Assembly: GCA_964603635.1 (NCBI GenBank) | Contig: CAZRVH010000002.1 | Span: 1 to 64,000, forward strand | DNA: 64,000 bases | Direction: 5' to 3' | From: CAZRVH01 sp964603635 | GTDB lineage: Bacteria; Patescibacteriota; Gracilibacteria; Peribacterales; Peribacteraceae | Part shown: positions 10,222-17,495 of the stretch, piece by piece | How the letters are laid out: every line of letters starts with the position of its first letter | How positions within the stretch are numbered: position 1 is the first letter of the stretch | Position numbers and translations under genes: made by a program | Notes under the pieces: model-generated | What the model was told of the DNA's origin: nothing | Database searches by the model: none | Seen by the model: the letters and a program-made list of their open reading frames with translations, nothing else

Positions 10222-10360
10222 ATATATACGGCGAGAATCCGAACGAACCCGCGGCACCGCATGATCCTACGAGAAGCGCGGGTACGGGTCTGATGAGGAG
10301 GACATCGGCTTTTCCCAAGGAAAATGTGCAAGATTGTGCGGGAATACCTATACTTTCGGC

Positions 10361-10612
10361 ATGGCAAAGCGAATTTGGTTCAAGGCGAAGACCCACGGAT
10401 GGGGATGGACACCCGCGACATGGCAGGGCTGGGCGGTCACGGCCGGGTATGTCGTCCTTGCGATCGCGCTGGGTTTGACGATCGATGAAAACTCACCGCC
10501 GAACGAAATCGCGTTCCTGTTTGCCCTCCCGATGATGATTCTTACTTCATCCCTTGTTCTCATCGCGTACAAGACAGGGGAGAAGCCGAAGTGGAGATGG
10601 GGAGAGAAATAA
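10361..10612 (+). CDS. Small two-TM membrane protein
   Basis: An 83-residue protein with an N-terminal aromatic motif (GWGWTPATWQGW), two hydrophobic segments (about 20-38 and 48-68) and a basic tail. The Trp-rich motif is familiar from short uncharacterised bacterial membrane proteins; no function is known to me. ATG 10361 is chosen because TATACT (10349-10354) ends exactly 6 bases upstream, predicting a leaderless transcript. It stands alone, upstream of tRNA-Ile. Confidence 0.75.
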   Translation: MAKRIWFKAKTHGWGWTPATWQGWAVTAGYVVLAIALGLTIDENSPPNEIAFLFALPMMILTSSLVLIAYKTGEKPKWRWGEK

Positions 10613-10652
10613 GCCTATTCATCAAAAATCTTATTCGCTATCCTTTGAACGT

Positions 10653-10729
10653 GCGCCGGTAGCTCAGTTGGTTAGAGCTCAGGACTTATAAACCTGCGGT
10701 CGGTGGTTCAAATCCCCCCCGGCGCACCA
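10653..10729 (+). tRNA. tRNA-Ile (anticodon UAU)
   Basis: 77-base cloverleaf with encoded CCA. Acceptor GCGCCGG pairs with CCGGCGC, D stem GCTC/GAGC, anticodon loop CTTATAA with anticodon TAT, T loop TTCAAAT. Two stem mismatches are visible: A31-A39 below the anticodon loop and T51-C63 in the T stem. It would read AUA codons, a job usually done by a lysidine-modified CAU tRNA. Confidence 0.9.
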
Positions 10730-10785
10730 AAATTGTCAAATGTGAATTATATTGCATATTGTATTATTTATGATACTATCTGTGC

Positions 10786-11331
10786 ATGATTAAAGGATTA
10801 AAGCCAGAAGAAGGCCAGAGAGTCGAACAACAAGAGAAGCGTTATTCGTTACTTTTGCGTGTATTTGGAGAAATCAGTACGAGGCGCCATAAAATTTGGG
10901 ACTTGTTTGATGCACAGCATACTGTTCATGCTGATTTAGATTTAAATTGGATCGAACCACGATTCATGGAATCTTCCATAGACAATCCCAAAGAATTTCA
11001 GGTCGTTATAGCAACGGTGCAACCAGGCCAGAAATCAAAAGCCCATTATCATGAAGTCGGGGCTTCCACATTCCGTGTACTAGGAAAGGAAGCAGGACTG
11101 TCAGCTCCGCAAGCACTGATCTATCGCGAGGGAATCCTACAGCCCGAGTCCAATGCCGCACATATCATTCATGAGGTTCAGTGCAAAGAAGGATTGATGA
11201 AACATATTCCCTCAGGCACGGTGCATCAGTTTGAAAATAAAACCCAGACGCCAGCCCGTCTCTTGATCGTGACACATCCGATCATTTGCGTGGAAGAGGG
11301 ACACGAAGACATCCATTTTGTGAAACAATAA
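10786..11331 (+). CDS. Cupin-domain protein
   Basis: A 181-residue protein whose C-terminal two-thirds reads as a cupin beta barrel: VVIATVQPGQKSKAHYHEVG (G-x5-HxH-x3 motif 1) and later HIPSGTVHQFENKT (motif 2: PxG...H...N). Two His of motif 1 and one of motif 2 could bind a metal. The substrate is unknown. DNA is AT-richer than its neighbours, which suggests recent acquisition. Leaderless: TACTAT (10774-10779) ends 6 bases before ATG, with TTGCAT 16 bases further up. The hairpin at 11335 follows directly. Confidence 0.8.
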   Translation: MIKGLKPEEGQRVEQQEKRYSLLLRVFGEISTRRHKIWDLFDAQHTVHADLDLNWIEPRFMESSIDNPKEFQVVIATVQPGQKSKAHYHEVGASTFRVLGKEAGLSAPQALIYREGILQPESNAAHIIHEVQCKEGLMKHIPSGTVHQFENKTQTPARLLIVTHPIICVEEGHEDIHFVKQ

Positions 11332-11334
11332 AAA

Positions 11335-11354
11335 TGGCGCCCTCGCGGACGCCA
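11335..11354. terminator. Hairpin between cupin gene and rplI
   Basis: TGGCG/CGCCA outer stem with inner CC/GG pairs and loop TCGC. It lies 3 bases after the cupin stop and is nearly the same sequence as the hairpin at 1837-1862. T-run is weak. Confidence 0.55.
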
Positions 11355-11376
11355 CTTGTTCTATCGGAGTAGGGGA

Positions 11377-11826
11377 TCAGGCCTTCTCGGCATCGACCTT
11401 CACGTTCACCGGAACGTTCTGGTTCGCAATGCGGACCATCACCTGGTGCGTGCCGGCTGCCTTGATGTGTTCATCCATCTGGATGTCATCCTCGGAGACG
11501 TCGTACTTGAGCTGCTCCTTGAGGGCTTCCGCGATGTTCTTCTCGGTGATACCCGCGTACAGCTTGCCGGCCTTGGTGACCTTCTTCGTGAAGAGAACCG
11601 TCTTGCCGGACAAAGCCACGGCGGCGCTGGACTGCGCGGACTTCTCCATCTCGCGCTCTTCCGCACGCTTGCGGATCAGTTCCGCGTAGCGCTTGCGCAC
11701 CACGGGCGTGGCCACGAGGGCCGCTCTCCTGGGAAGGAGATTGTTGAGGGCGAATCCGTCTCCTACCACGAGGAGGTCGTTTTTCTTGCCGATGCCGTTG
11801 ATATCTTGAAGGAGGAGTACTTCCAT
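11377..11826 (-). CDS. rplI: 50S ribosomal protein bL9
   Basis: 149-residue ribosomal protein that binds 23S rRNA near the L1 stalk base. The N-terminal domain is typical: MEVLLLQDINGIGKKNDLLVV then GFALNNLLPRRAALVAT; a long central helix (residues about 42-78) leads to the C-terminal domain ending VNVKVDAEKA. Some Patescibacteria groups are reported to lack bL9, so its presence is of taxonomic use. No Shine-Dalgarno is visible. A possible -10 (GCTAAT) is 16 bases before the ATG. Confidence 0.95.
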   Translation of the reverse strand: MEVLLLQDINGIGKKNDLLVVGDGFALNNLLPRRAALVATPVVRKRYAELIRKRAEEREMEKSAQSSAAVALSGKTVLFTKKVTKAGKLYAGITEKNIAEALKEQLKYDVSEDDIQMDEHIKAAGTHQVMVRIANQNVPVNVKVDAEKA

Positions 11827-11933
11827 TGGTTGCTGCTGAGAAATTAGCTAAAAAATCCTACGGGATGAGCGGCTCCGCGTCAATGGGTGGGACGCGTTGC
11901 AATGCTTAAGACGGGCTCTATTGGCTAAAATGA

Positions 11934-14156
11934 CTAAAGTAAGCTTGACAACCAAGTAAAGAATGTGGTCCAACCCTTTCCCGGGACGAAAATCCGGTCC
12001 TGGTGGACGTACCATTTATACAGCGTCAAAAACCTGTCCGAATGCAAGGAAAGGTGTCCCAGGTCGATTCCCAGGATATCGTCGCGGTGCGCGTACGTGT
12101 ATTCGGGGGAATAGAGGAAGACCGCGGGCACATCGGATTTGATGACGTCTTGCAGCTTGGCCAATGCTTCCTTGCGATCCTTCTCCGTCGGATTTCCACG
12201 GATCTTTTCCAGAAGTGCGTCCGCGGTGAACGACGTGTACTGCGAGAGGTTGTACGCATCGATGCGCAGGTCGGCACGGTTGGCCGTTACCTTTTGCGCG
12301 CTGGCGGAGTGCCAGTATGAGTACGCGTCGAGGTTATCCAGCAGGGACTGGCCGAACAGCAGCACGTCGTAATCGCGCTTCAGGAGCTTGTCCTCGAATT
12401 GGGATTTGTCCTGCGGCACGACGACGTTCACTTCCACCCCCAGCGTCGCCCATTGCTTTTTCACCATGTCCGCGATGACGCGGTAGTTGGCCGGAGTCGG
12501 ACTGGTCAGCAGCGTAATGGAGAGCCGCTGCCCCGCCTCGTTGGTGCGGAAACCGATGGGATCGCCATCCTTGCGGCGTCGCAGGAAGCCGCGCTCCAGA
12601 TGCATGTCCTGCGCGGTGACTTGCTGTCCCGCGGCGGCCGAACCCGCCCGCGTCTTCAGGAACTGATCGATGAGCGCCTGCTCCGCGGTGGCACGGGAAT
12701 ATTCATCGGGGGAAGACGCGCGGAAGACGTAAATGGAATCCATGATCGCGCCCCTTTCGTCGGTCAATTTGAGAAGGTTCGTTCCCGGCACAAGCGTTCC
12801 GGAGCCTCCGGACGTCGGCAGACGCACGATCCAGCTTCCAGACTGCGTGGGATGCGCGGACAGCGGAATGCCTTGGATCCTGTTCTTGCCGCTCAGCCCG
12901 TTGCCGCTGCCCGAGAGCGTCAGGATGGCCCCGGTTTCCAGGAACGCGACGGGAGGGGATTTCAACGCGCCGCGCTCGTTCGCCTCGCGCTGTTCCAGCA
13001 TGCGCTGCAGGCGGTACTTTTCGGGGAACACCCAATCGGATTCGAACAACGCGCCCTGCGCCGCCTTCAGGTCAAACTTGTAGCGCCAATCGCTAGTATC
13101 GATTTCCAAGAGGGGAGTGTCCACGATCTTCGACGGGTTCACGGTTTTGGCTATCTCATCCTTATCCGTGCCAAGTTGCAATCCGAGGCGCAGCTCCCGA
13201 TCCGCGAACATCGTACGATCCAAATTGAAGAAGAGCGCGACGTACTGGGGGAGCGTGTAATTCTCGGTGCGGAAACGACGGGGAACCGCGGCCTTGCCGT
13301 CGCCCGTGTGGGGGACCAAACGGATGCCGTCCAGGTTGCGGATATCGGACAGAAGACTCCGGTAATCGGGGAAGACGCGGAAAATAATGCGTTCGATGCG
13401 ATACTGCGGCTTAAGTTCGCGCTCGAATCTTTCCAGCGTCACTTCGGTGCTGAGTTCGGTCTCGATGATGCTCTTCAATTTGTACGGACCGGCGCCGACC
13501 GGCTTGAAGCCGAAGGATAGCTCCTGATCCAGCAGGTTCACGGGAACGCCTTCGAAGGACTTCTTCGGAATGAGGCCCAGCGTCAGGTTGCTTGGGAAAA
13601 AACTGTACGGCCGATCAAGCTTGAACGTGACTGTCTTCGGGTTGGAGGAAGAGATGGTCACCCCTTGGAAGTTCTCGCGGAGGAGGGGATTGGGGAATTC
13701 GGGATCCTGGATCGTCTTGTAGGTGAATACGACGTCTTCGGCCGTGACGGGATGCGGACTTTCCTTGGTGCTGTCATGCCAGAAGAGATTGTCCTTCAGC
13801 GTAACCGTATACGTGCGTCCGTCGTTCGAGACGGCATACGTCGCAAGGTCGTCCCGGATCTGGTTTTTCTCCGGGTCGTATTTCAGAAGACCCGCGAACA
13901 CCAACGACACGATATCGCTGTTCACGTCATTCGCGACCGTGAACCACGGGTTCAGCGGCAACACTTCCCCGACCGATCCTTCGCCGTACGTTCCGCCGAG
14001 CGCGGGGACGAGGATGGTGTTTTGGTAGTAGAATTTCGTGAGAAGTATGGTGAGGCTTATCAAAAAAACGCCCACCAAGGCGCTTAGGAGCCAGCGCTCC
14101 CACTGCAAGACGAAGCCAAGGACGTTCGAGAGGAATGGTCGGATGGAACGGGGCAT
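11934..14156 (-). CDS. Membrane-anchored family 5 extracellular solute-binding protein (peptide type)
   Basis: A 740-residue SBP_bac_5-type protein with one N-terminal membrane anchor (about 20-42) instead of a lipobox. DppA/OppA-like features: LNPWFTVANDVNSDIVSLVFAGLLKYD, DDLATYAVSNDGRTYTVTLKDN, FWHDS...PVTAEDVVFTYKTIQDP, PVGAGPYKL, and near the end a DNLDAYSYWHS segment. An extra module at about 370-465, with Gly/Ser-rich beta-strand character, interrupts the family fold. Starts 3 bases after secG. No ABC permease or ATPase genes are in the window, so the transporter partner is elsewhere or absent. Confidence 0.88.
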   Translation of the reverse strand: MPRSIRPFLSNVLGFVLQWERWLLSALVGVFLISLTILLTKFYYQNTILVPALGGTYGEGSVGEVLPLNPWFTVANDVNSDIVSLVFAGLLKYDPEKNQIRDDLATYAVSNDGRTYTVTLKDNLFWHDSTKESPHPVTAEDVVFTYKTIQDPEFPNPLLRENFQGVTISSSNPKTVTFKLDRPYSFFPSNLTLGLIPKKSFEGVPVNLLDQELSFGFKPVGAGPYKLKSIIETELSTEVTLERFERELKPQYRIERIIFRVFPDYRSLLSDIRNLDGIRLVPHTGDGKAAVPRRFRTENYTLPQYVALFFNLDRTMFADRELRLGLQLGTDKDEIAKTVNPSKIVDTPLLEIDTSDWRYKFDLKAAQGALFESDWVFPEKYRLQRMLEQREANERGALKSPPVAFLETGAILTLSGSGNGLSGKNRIQGIPLSAHPTQSGSWIVRLPTSGGSGTLVPGTNLLKLTDERGAIMDSIYVFRASSPDEYSRATAEQALIDQFLKTRAGSAAAGQQVTAQDMHLERGFLRRRKDGDPIGFRTNEAGQRLSITLLTSPTPANYRVIADMVKKQWATLGVEVNVVVPQDKSQFEDKLLKRDYDVLLFGQSLLDNLDAYSYWHSASAQKVTANRADLRIDAYNLSQYTSFTADALLEKIRGNPTEKDRKEALAKLQDVIKSDVPAVFLYSPEYTYAHRDDILGIDLGHLSLHSDRFLTLYKWYVHQDRIFVPGKGWTTFFTWLSSLL

Positions 14157-14159
14157 TCG

Positions 14160-14372
14160 TTACGCGTACCACTGGAGAACGGTGAGCACGAAGAACGCGA
14201 TGCTGATGACGACCGTCGCCTGGTAGAGCAATTTCTCGGCGCCGCGGCGTTGCACCACGGTCTGGTTGACGCCGGAGGTTCCGGACGTGAGACCCGCGGC
14301 CCTGCTTTGCAGCAGGATGCAGAGGATGAGGAGAACGCTCAAAACCGACTGAATGACGAGGAACATATTCAT
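14160..14372 (-). CDS. secG: Preprotein translocase subunit SecG
   Basis: 70-residue SecG of the SecYEG channel: hydrophobic segment MNMFLVIQSVLSVLLILCILLQ, then the conserved Q-SRAAGLTSG loop, then a second membrane segment ending in LQWYA. ATG 14372 is chosen over 14423 because TACACT (14379-14384) ends 6 bases before it. The peptide-binding protein follows after 3 bases, so they are co-transcribed. Confidence 0.92.
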   Translation of the reverse strand: MNMFLVIQSVLSVLLILCILLQSRAAGLTSGTSGVNQTVVQRRGAEKLLYQATVVISIAFFVLTVLQWYA

Positions 14373-14521
14373 GCGGCCAGTGTAGGGAAAAGGAGAGGGG
14401 AGGTCTAGCCGTTTCAAACCCAAATTCAGGCGAATTCCCTGTCAAAATGATATCGCGATCCCCAAGAAAATCCATTATAGTCCGTCTACAAAGAGATTCA
14501 GTCCGCGCAATTAACATCAAA

Positions 14522-14598
14522 GGGCGCCTAGCTCAGTTGGTTAGAGCATCTCGCTTACACCGAGAGGGTCGAGGGTTCGAATCCCCCGGCGCCCACCA
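14522..14598 (+). tRNA. tRNA-Val (anticodon UAC)
   Basis: 77-base cloverleaf with encoded CCA. Acceptor GGGCGCC/GGCGCCC, D stem GCTC/GAGC, anticodon stem TCTCG/CGAGA with loop CTTACAC (anticodon TAC), T loop TTCGAAT. One A-C mismatch in the T stem. Confidence 0.96.
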
Positions 14599-14606
14599 CG
14601 TACAAT

Positions 14607-14629
14607 CGCTCGCAGCGAAGCGAGAAGCG
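14607..14629 (+). terminator. Possible terminator after tRNA-Val
   Basis: Short imperfect hairpin (CGCT...AGCG with inner CGC/GCG) followed by TATTTTTC. The remaining bases to 14805 hold further GC-rich inverted fragments (for example GTGTC near 14640 and GACAC near 14684) but no gene I can support. Confidence 0.4.
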
Positions 14630-14817
14630 TATTTTTCGTGTCGCGTGCGAGCGTAGTGAGTTTTACGCGACTCGCGATCACGTGACACGGCCATGCTTAC
14701 CTTACGAATCAAATGACCCTGTACACTGAGATCATCGAAGTGTGATACCCGCGGGAATCGAAAGCCAATTTACTCGCCCTTGTTGGAAAAATCTCTCTGT
14801 GGAGGTATCATTCGCTT

Positions 14818-15235
14818 ATGATAAATATACTCATTGCCTTGCTTCTATTTTCTTTTCCCACTGCTCTGGCAGCGAATGACTCCTGTACATTCGCAAGTAA
14901 TTCCGTGAGTCGTTCTGGTCCGCTACCGTATGCAGGGACACTGGTGGAGCAAAGAAAATTTATCGAGGAGAATGAAAAAAAAGTATCAGGAAGATTCTTC
15001 AAGCGAAAAGCGAATCATGAAGGTCATTCGTACGAAAGTCGGTGGCCATCGTGCCTATCGCCTTATCTTTAAAGGCGATAAGGAAATCGTTGAAAATATT
15101 CTCTACAACAAAGAGGATCAGTCTTATCAGTTGACGCTCGTTTCAAGTCTGGCGGGATATCGACAAGAGCTTAAGCATCTACGGGAATTACTAAAAAGTC
15201 CTTACGATGTTCCGACGACTCTCTGCAGCAAATAG
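14818..15235 (+). pseudogene. Secreted protein gene interrupted by a frameshift in an A8 run
   Basis: Two overlapping frames look like one gene. The first (from ATG 14818) gives a clear signal peptide (MINILIALLLFSFPTALAA) and runs to about residue 54; the second continues as a Lys/Glu-rich chain with HRAYRLIFKGDKE and SYQLTLVSSLAGY to the stop at 15235. They switch at AAAAAAAA (14975-14982): with seven As the frames join as ENEKKYQED, giving about 138 residues. Leaderless start: TATCAT (14806-14811) ends 6 bases before ATG. Options are a decayed gene, a sequencing error, or polymerase slippage on the A-run. Family not recognised; AT-rich. Confidence 0.65.
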
Positions 15236-15243
15236 CTCTCATT

Positions 15244-15321
15244 ATGAAGATTCTACTTTCGCTCATGATTCTTGCGTCGCAAGAGTCATGGTCAATCCCA
15301 AGCAAAGTGTCGAAAGCCTGA
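15244..15321 (+). CDS. Possible 25-residue signal-like peptide
   Basis: A short frame 8 bases after the preceding gene: a hydrophobic start MKILLSLMILASQ, then a polar end. It may be a remnant of a second secreted protein or a chance ORF. A terminator follows at 15347. Confidence 0.25.
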   Translation: MKILLSLMILASQESWSIPSKVSKA

Positions 15322-15346
15322 CGTATTTACAAAGAATCATATAGCA

Positions 15347-15378
15347 AAACGGCCACCATGTTTCCATGGTGACCGTTT
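15347..15378. terminator. Strong bidirectional hairpin terminator
   Basis: 14-position stem with one mismatch: AAACGG-C-CACCATG, loop TTTC, CATGGTG-ACCGTTT. A and T ends suit both the plus-strand secreted gene and the minus-strand gene ending at 15390. Confidence 0.75.
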
Positions 15379-15389
15379 CGTCGTGAGGA

Positions 15390-15764
15390 TTATTGTGCCC
15401 GTGGCGGAGGCAAGGTACTCACATGCCAGCCGTACGGCATATAGAACCCAGGACCGACCTGAAAGCGCGTAATCTTGATTCTTTTCGGACCGGCTGCCTT
15501 TTCCGTGCGCGCGTATACTTCAATGGAATTTCCTTTGAGGAATATACGAGTGGATGTTTCATCCGACTCGATCCAGCTGAGATACTGCCCGTCGACTTCG
15601 AAATCGACGTCTGGCGGGATTTCAACGCATCGGGATCCGCGAACAGACCAAATTCGAACGGTGACTTCATCGACAGGATCTTTCTTTTCCTTATCCGCGG
15701 CATTCGCGGGCAAGCAGTTGAAAAACAGTGTCGACAATGTCAGGGCAAACAAGAAGCGTTGCAT
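15390..15764 (-). CDS. Small secreted protein, unknown
   Basis: 124 residues with a signal peptide (MQRFLFALTLSTLFFNCLPANA) followed by a short Lys/Glu linker and a beta-rich domain (VTVRIWSVRGSRCVEI, FEVDGQYLSWIES). Two-strand patterns and a single mature Cys are visible, but no family is recognised. ATG 15764 is chosen over 15908: it has a strong AGGAGA 6 bases upstream and starts the signal peptide. This is one of the few genes here with a classical Shine-Dalgarno site. Confidence 0.75.
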   Translation of the reverse strand: MQRFLFALTLSTLFFNCLPANAADKEKKDPVDEVTVRIWSVRGSRCVEIPPDVDFEVDGQYLSWIESDETSTRIFLKGNSIEVYARTEKAAGPKRIKITRFQVGPGFYMPYGWHVSTLPPPRAQ

Positions 15765-15942
15765 ACGAGATCTCCTGCAATGTGCCCTCACGACATACCC
15801 TTTCCGCACCAACCTTGGCACGGAATCACCGGGTTTGCCATGGAGGGGCGAAAAAGGAATGGATAAGGGCAGAAATGATAGGAAAGAACGATAATTAACA
15901 TTATACATATTTTTATAATACTGTCAAATTAAAGAATATGGA

Positions 15943-15968
15943 AAAGGCACACCCACGGGCATGCCTTT
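15943..15968 (-). terminator. Terminator of the T4SS pilin operon
   Basis: AAAGGCA/TGCCTTT stem with CCC/GGG inner pairs; on the minus strand it is followed by TTTTCC. It lies 22 bases after the stop of the minus-strand gene ending at 15990. Confidence 0.6.
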
Positions 15969-15989
15969 CACTAATTGAAATCTTTGAAA

Positions 15990-16313
15990 TTACGCTCCCT
16001 GCAACGACGCGAAGATGTCGCGCATGAGTTCCACGATCGTTCCGAAATTCAGTTCGAAGGGGATTTCAAGAAGCTTGGCCAACCACGACACCGCGAAGAA
16101 CGCGATGAAGGTGACGATGAGTCCGATGATGGAGTAACGGATGGTCTGGACGGCCTGCTTGATCTTGTCCTCGTTTCCGGCGGACAGGATGAAGGTGATG
16201 CCTCCGATGATGATGAAAATGAGGCACAGGAAGGATGCGACGATCAGCGCGAGGGCGATGAAGGTGGCGAAGATGTCCAACGGACTGCCTTGGTCGAGAA
16301 GATCGCGTAGCAT
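15990..16313 (-). CDS. T4SS_pilin / TrbC-VirB2-like small membrane protein
   Basis: 107 residues with two or three hydrophobic segments. The pattern IIIGGITFILSAGNEDKIKQ followed by a second membrane helix (YSIIGLIVTFIAFFAVSWL) matches the small pilin-like proteins widespread in Patescibacteria (Pfam T4SS_pilin, from memory). In other bacteria related proteins form conjugative pili; no VirB/Tra genes are in this window, so the role here is open. Begins 18 bases after khpA, in an apparent operon rpsP-khpA-this gene. Confidence 0.8.
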   Translation of the reverse strand: MLRDLLDQGSPLDIFATFIALALIVASFLCLIFIIIGGITFILSAGNEDKIKQAVQTIRYSIIGLIVTFIAFFAVSWLAKLLEIPFELNFGTIVELMRDIFASLQGA

Positions 16314-16331
16314 GAAAAAGGTAGGAAGTGA

Positions 16332-16589
16332 TTAGGAAGCGGGTTCTAAAATTTTGAGGTTGATGCGCTGCTCGGAGGATCCCCCGATGATGCGCAAAAG
16401 GGTGCGGAGCGCCTTGACGGTCTGCCCGCTTTTTCCGATGAGCTTGCCCATGTCGCGGTCGCTCACGCTGACGGTCAGCAAAACGCCGAGCTCATCGATC
16501 TTCCCGTCAATATGAAGGGCGTCCTTGTCTTCCACGATGGAAGAGAGGACGTATTGGAGAAACGAGAGTCCCGGGATGTCGGATGTCAT
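16332..16589 (-). CDS. khpA: KH-domain RNA-binding protein KhpA
   Basis: 85-residue single KH domain protein: MGKLIGKSGQTVKALRTLLR holds the GxxG loop (GKSG) that contacts RNA. In Firmicutes KhpA pairs with KhpB (Jag) and acts on small RNAs and cell elongation. The gene follows rpsP by 12 bases, the classical rpsP-khpA order, which supports the assignment. Confidence 0.9.
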   Translation of the reverse strand: MTSDIPGLSFLQYVLSSIVEDKDALHIDGKIDELGVLLTVSVSDRDMGKLIGKSGQTVKALRTLLRIIGGSSEQRINLKILEPAS

Positions 16590-16601
16590 GACGACAGTAT
16601 A

Positions 16602-17024
16602 TTAGGAGTTTGCAGGCGTGTCACCACTTGTTTCCGCCTGCGCCGAGGCTTCGGCGGACGGGTCCGTGGCGGCAGCCGTTTCGGCGGCGGGTGCGGCCTG
16701 GGCTGCGGGAGCCGGGGCTGCCGGCTCTTCGGCCGGTGCGCTCTTCGAACGCTGTTTCGTGTAACGCTGGATGAATCGGTCCATATCCTTGAGCCCTTCC
16801 TTCTTCAGGAGGCGTGCGAGCGTATCGCTCGGGCGTGCGCCCTTGGAGACCCACTGCTCGATCTTTTCCTTCTCGATCTTGAACGTGGAATCCTTGCCGG
16901 CGGGAAGGTAGTGCCCGACGATCTCGAGGAACTTACCCTTTACCGGGCGTGCTTTCTCGGCCACGACGACGCGGTACGTGGCAAGGTTCTTGCGGCCGGT
17001 GCGCTGGAGACGGAGGACGAGCAT
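16602..17024 (-). CDS. rpsP: 30S ribosomal protein bS16
   Basis: 140 residues; residues 1-80 are the bS16 core (MLVLRLQRTGRKN, YRVVVAEKA, HYLPAGKDSTFKIEKEKIEQW, GARPSDTLARLLKKEG). A C-terminal tail of about 45 residues rich in Ala, Pro and Glu extends past the usual 80-90 residues. ATG 17024 is the family start; 17063 is rejected. TAGACT lies 10 bases upstream, so the leader is very short. First gene of rpsP-khpA-T4SS_pilin. Confidence 0.95.
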   Translation of the reverse strand: MLVLRLQRTGRKNLATYRVVVAEKARPVKGKFLEIVGHYLPAGKDSTFKIEKEKIEQWVSKGARPSDTLARLLKKEGLKDMDRFIQRYTKQRSKSAPAEEPAAPAPAAQAAPAAETAAATDPSAEASAQAETSGDTPANS

Positions 17025-17084
17025 TTGCCGGGGGAGTCTAGGGAAGCTTCCTGCGCTTCGCAAGCCCTTCTTTGGGCAATACCC

Positions 17085-17375
17085 TCATTTTCTGGTGATG
17101 CGGATATCGGAAATCGGCAGAAAAGGGCATTCCTTGGCCATAAAGTCCTTCATTTCGGGCACGATGCCGGCGCATTCCTGCAGGACCACGGCATGCTCGC
17201 ACTCTATAAAGAGGATGCCGTCCGACACCTTCGAAATCCTCAACGCCTCCTTGCAGGCCGGCAGACGCTCGTCCAGCCATCGCTTCGCCTTATGCACGGC
17301 AAGAGCGCCGATCGCATGATCCTTTAAACCCCGCCTGTTGAGTACGCCGGAGAGGAGGGAAAAGGCTTTGTCCAT
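17085..17375 (-). CDS. DciA-like (DUF721) protein
   Basis: 96-residue protein resembling the DUF721/DciA domain (AVHKAKRWLDERLPA, then SDGILFIECEHAVVLQEC, and KECPFLPISDIRIT at the end): a helical start and a KH-like fold. DciA loads the replicative helicase DnaB in bacteria lacking DnaC/DnaI; dnaB is at 25-26 kb. The long minus-strand frame extending to 18089 is only open because of the opposite gene's codon use. ATG 17375 has GACAAT 11 bases upstream. Confidence 0.7.
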   Translation of the reverse strand: MDKAFSLLSGVLNRRGLKDHAIGALAVHKAKRWLDERLPACKEALRISKVSDGILFIECEHAVVLQECAGIVPEMKDFMAKECPFLPISDIRITRK

Positions 17376-17495
17376 AAGTCGGCATGATTGTCCCCTTCGA
17401 CGCCGGAAGGTGCAATGACAACCGATTAAGAAACCATGTCTATTGCATTCAAATGGAGGGGTTCCCACAATGGAATCCTCTCTTCCCCATTTCTT

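Noticed and set aside
12399..13520. Plus-strand frame (373 codons) opposite the solute-binding protein
   Set aside because: Arg/Gly-rich antisense artefact without a promoter or ribosome site.
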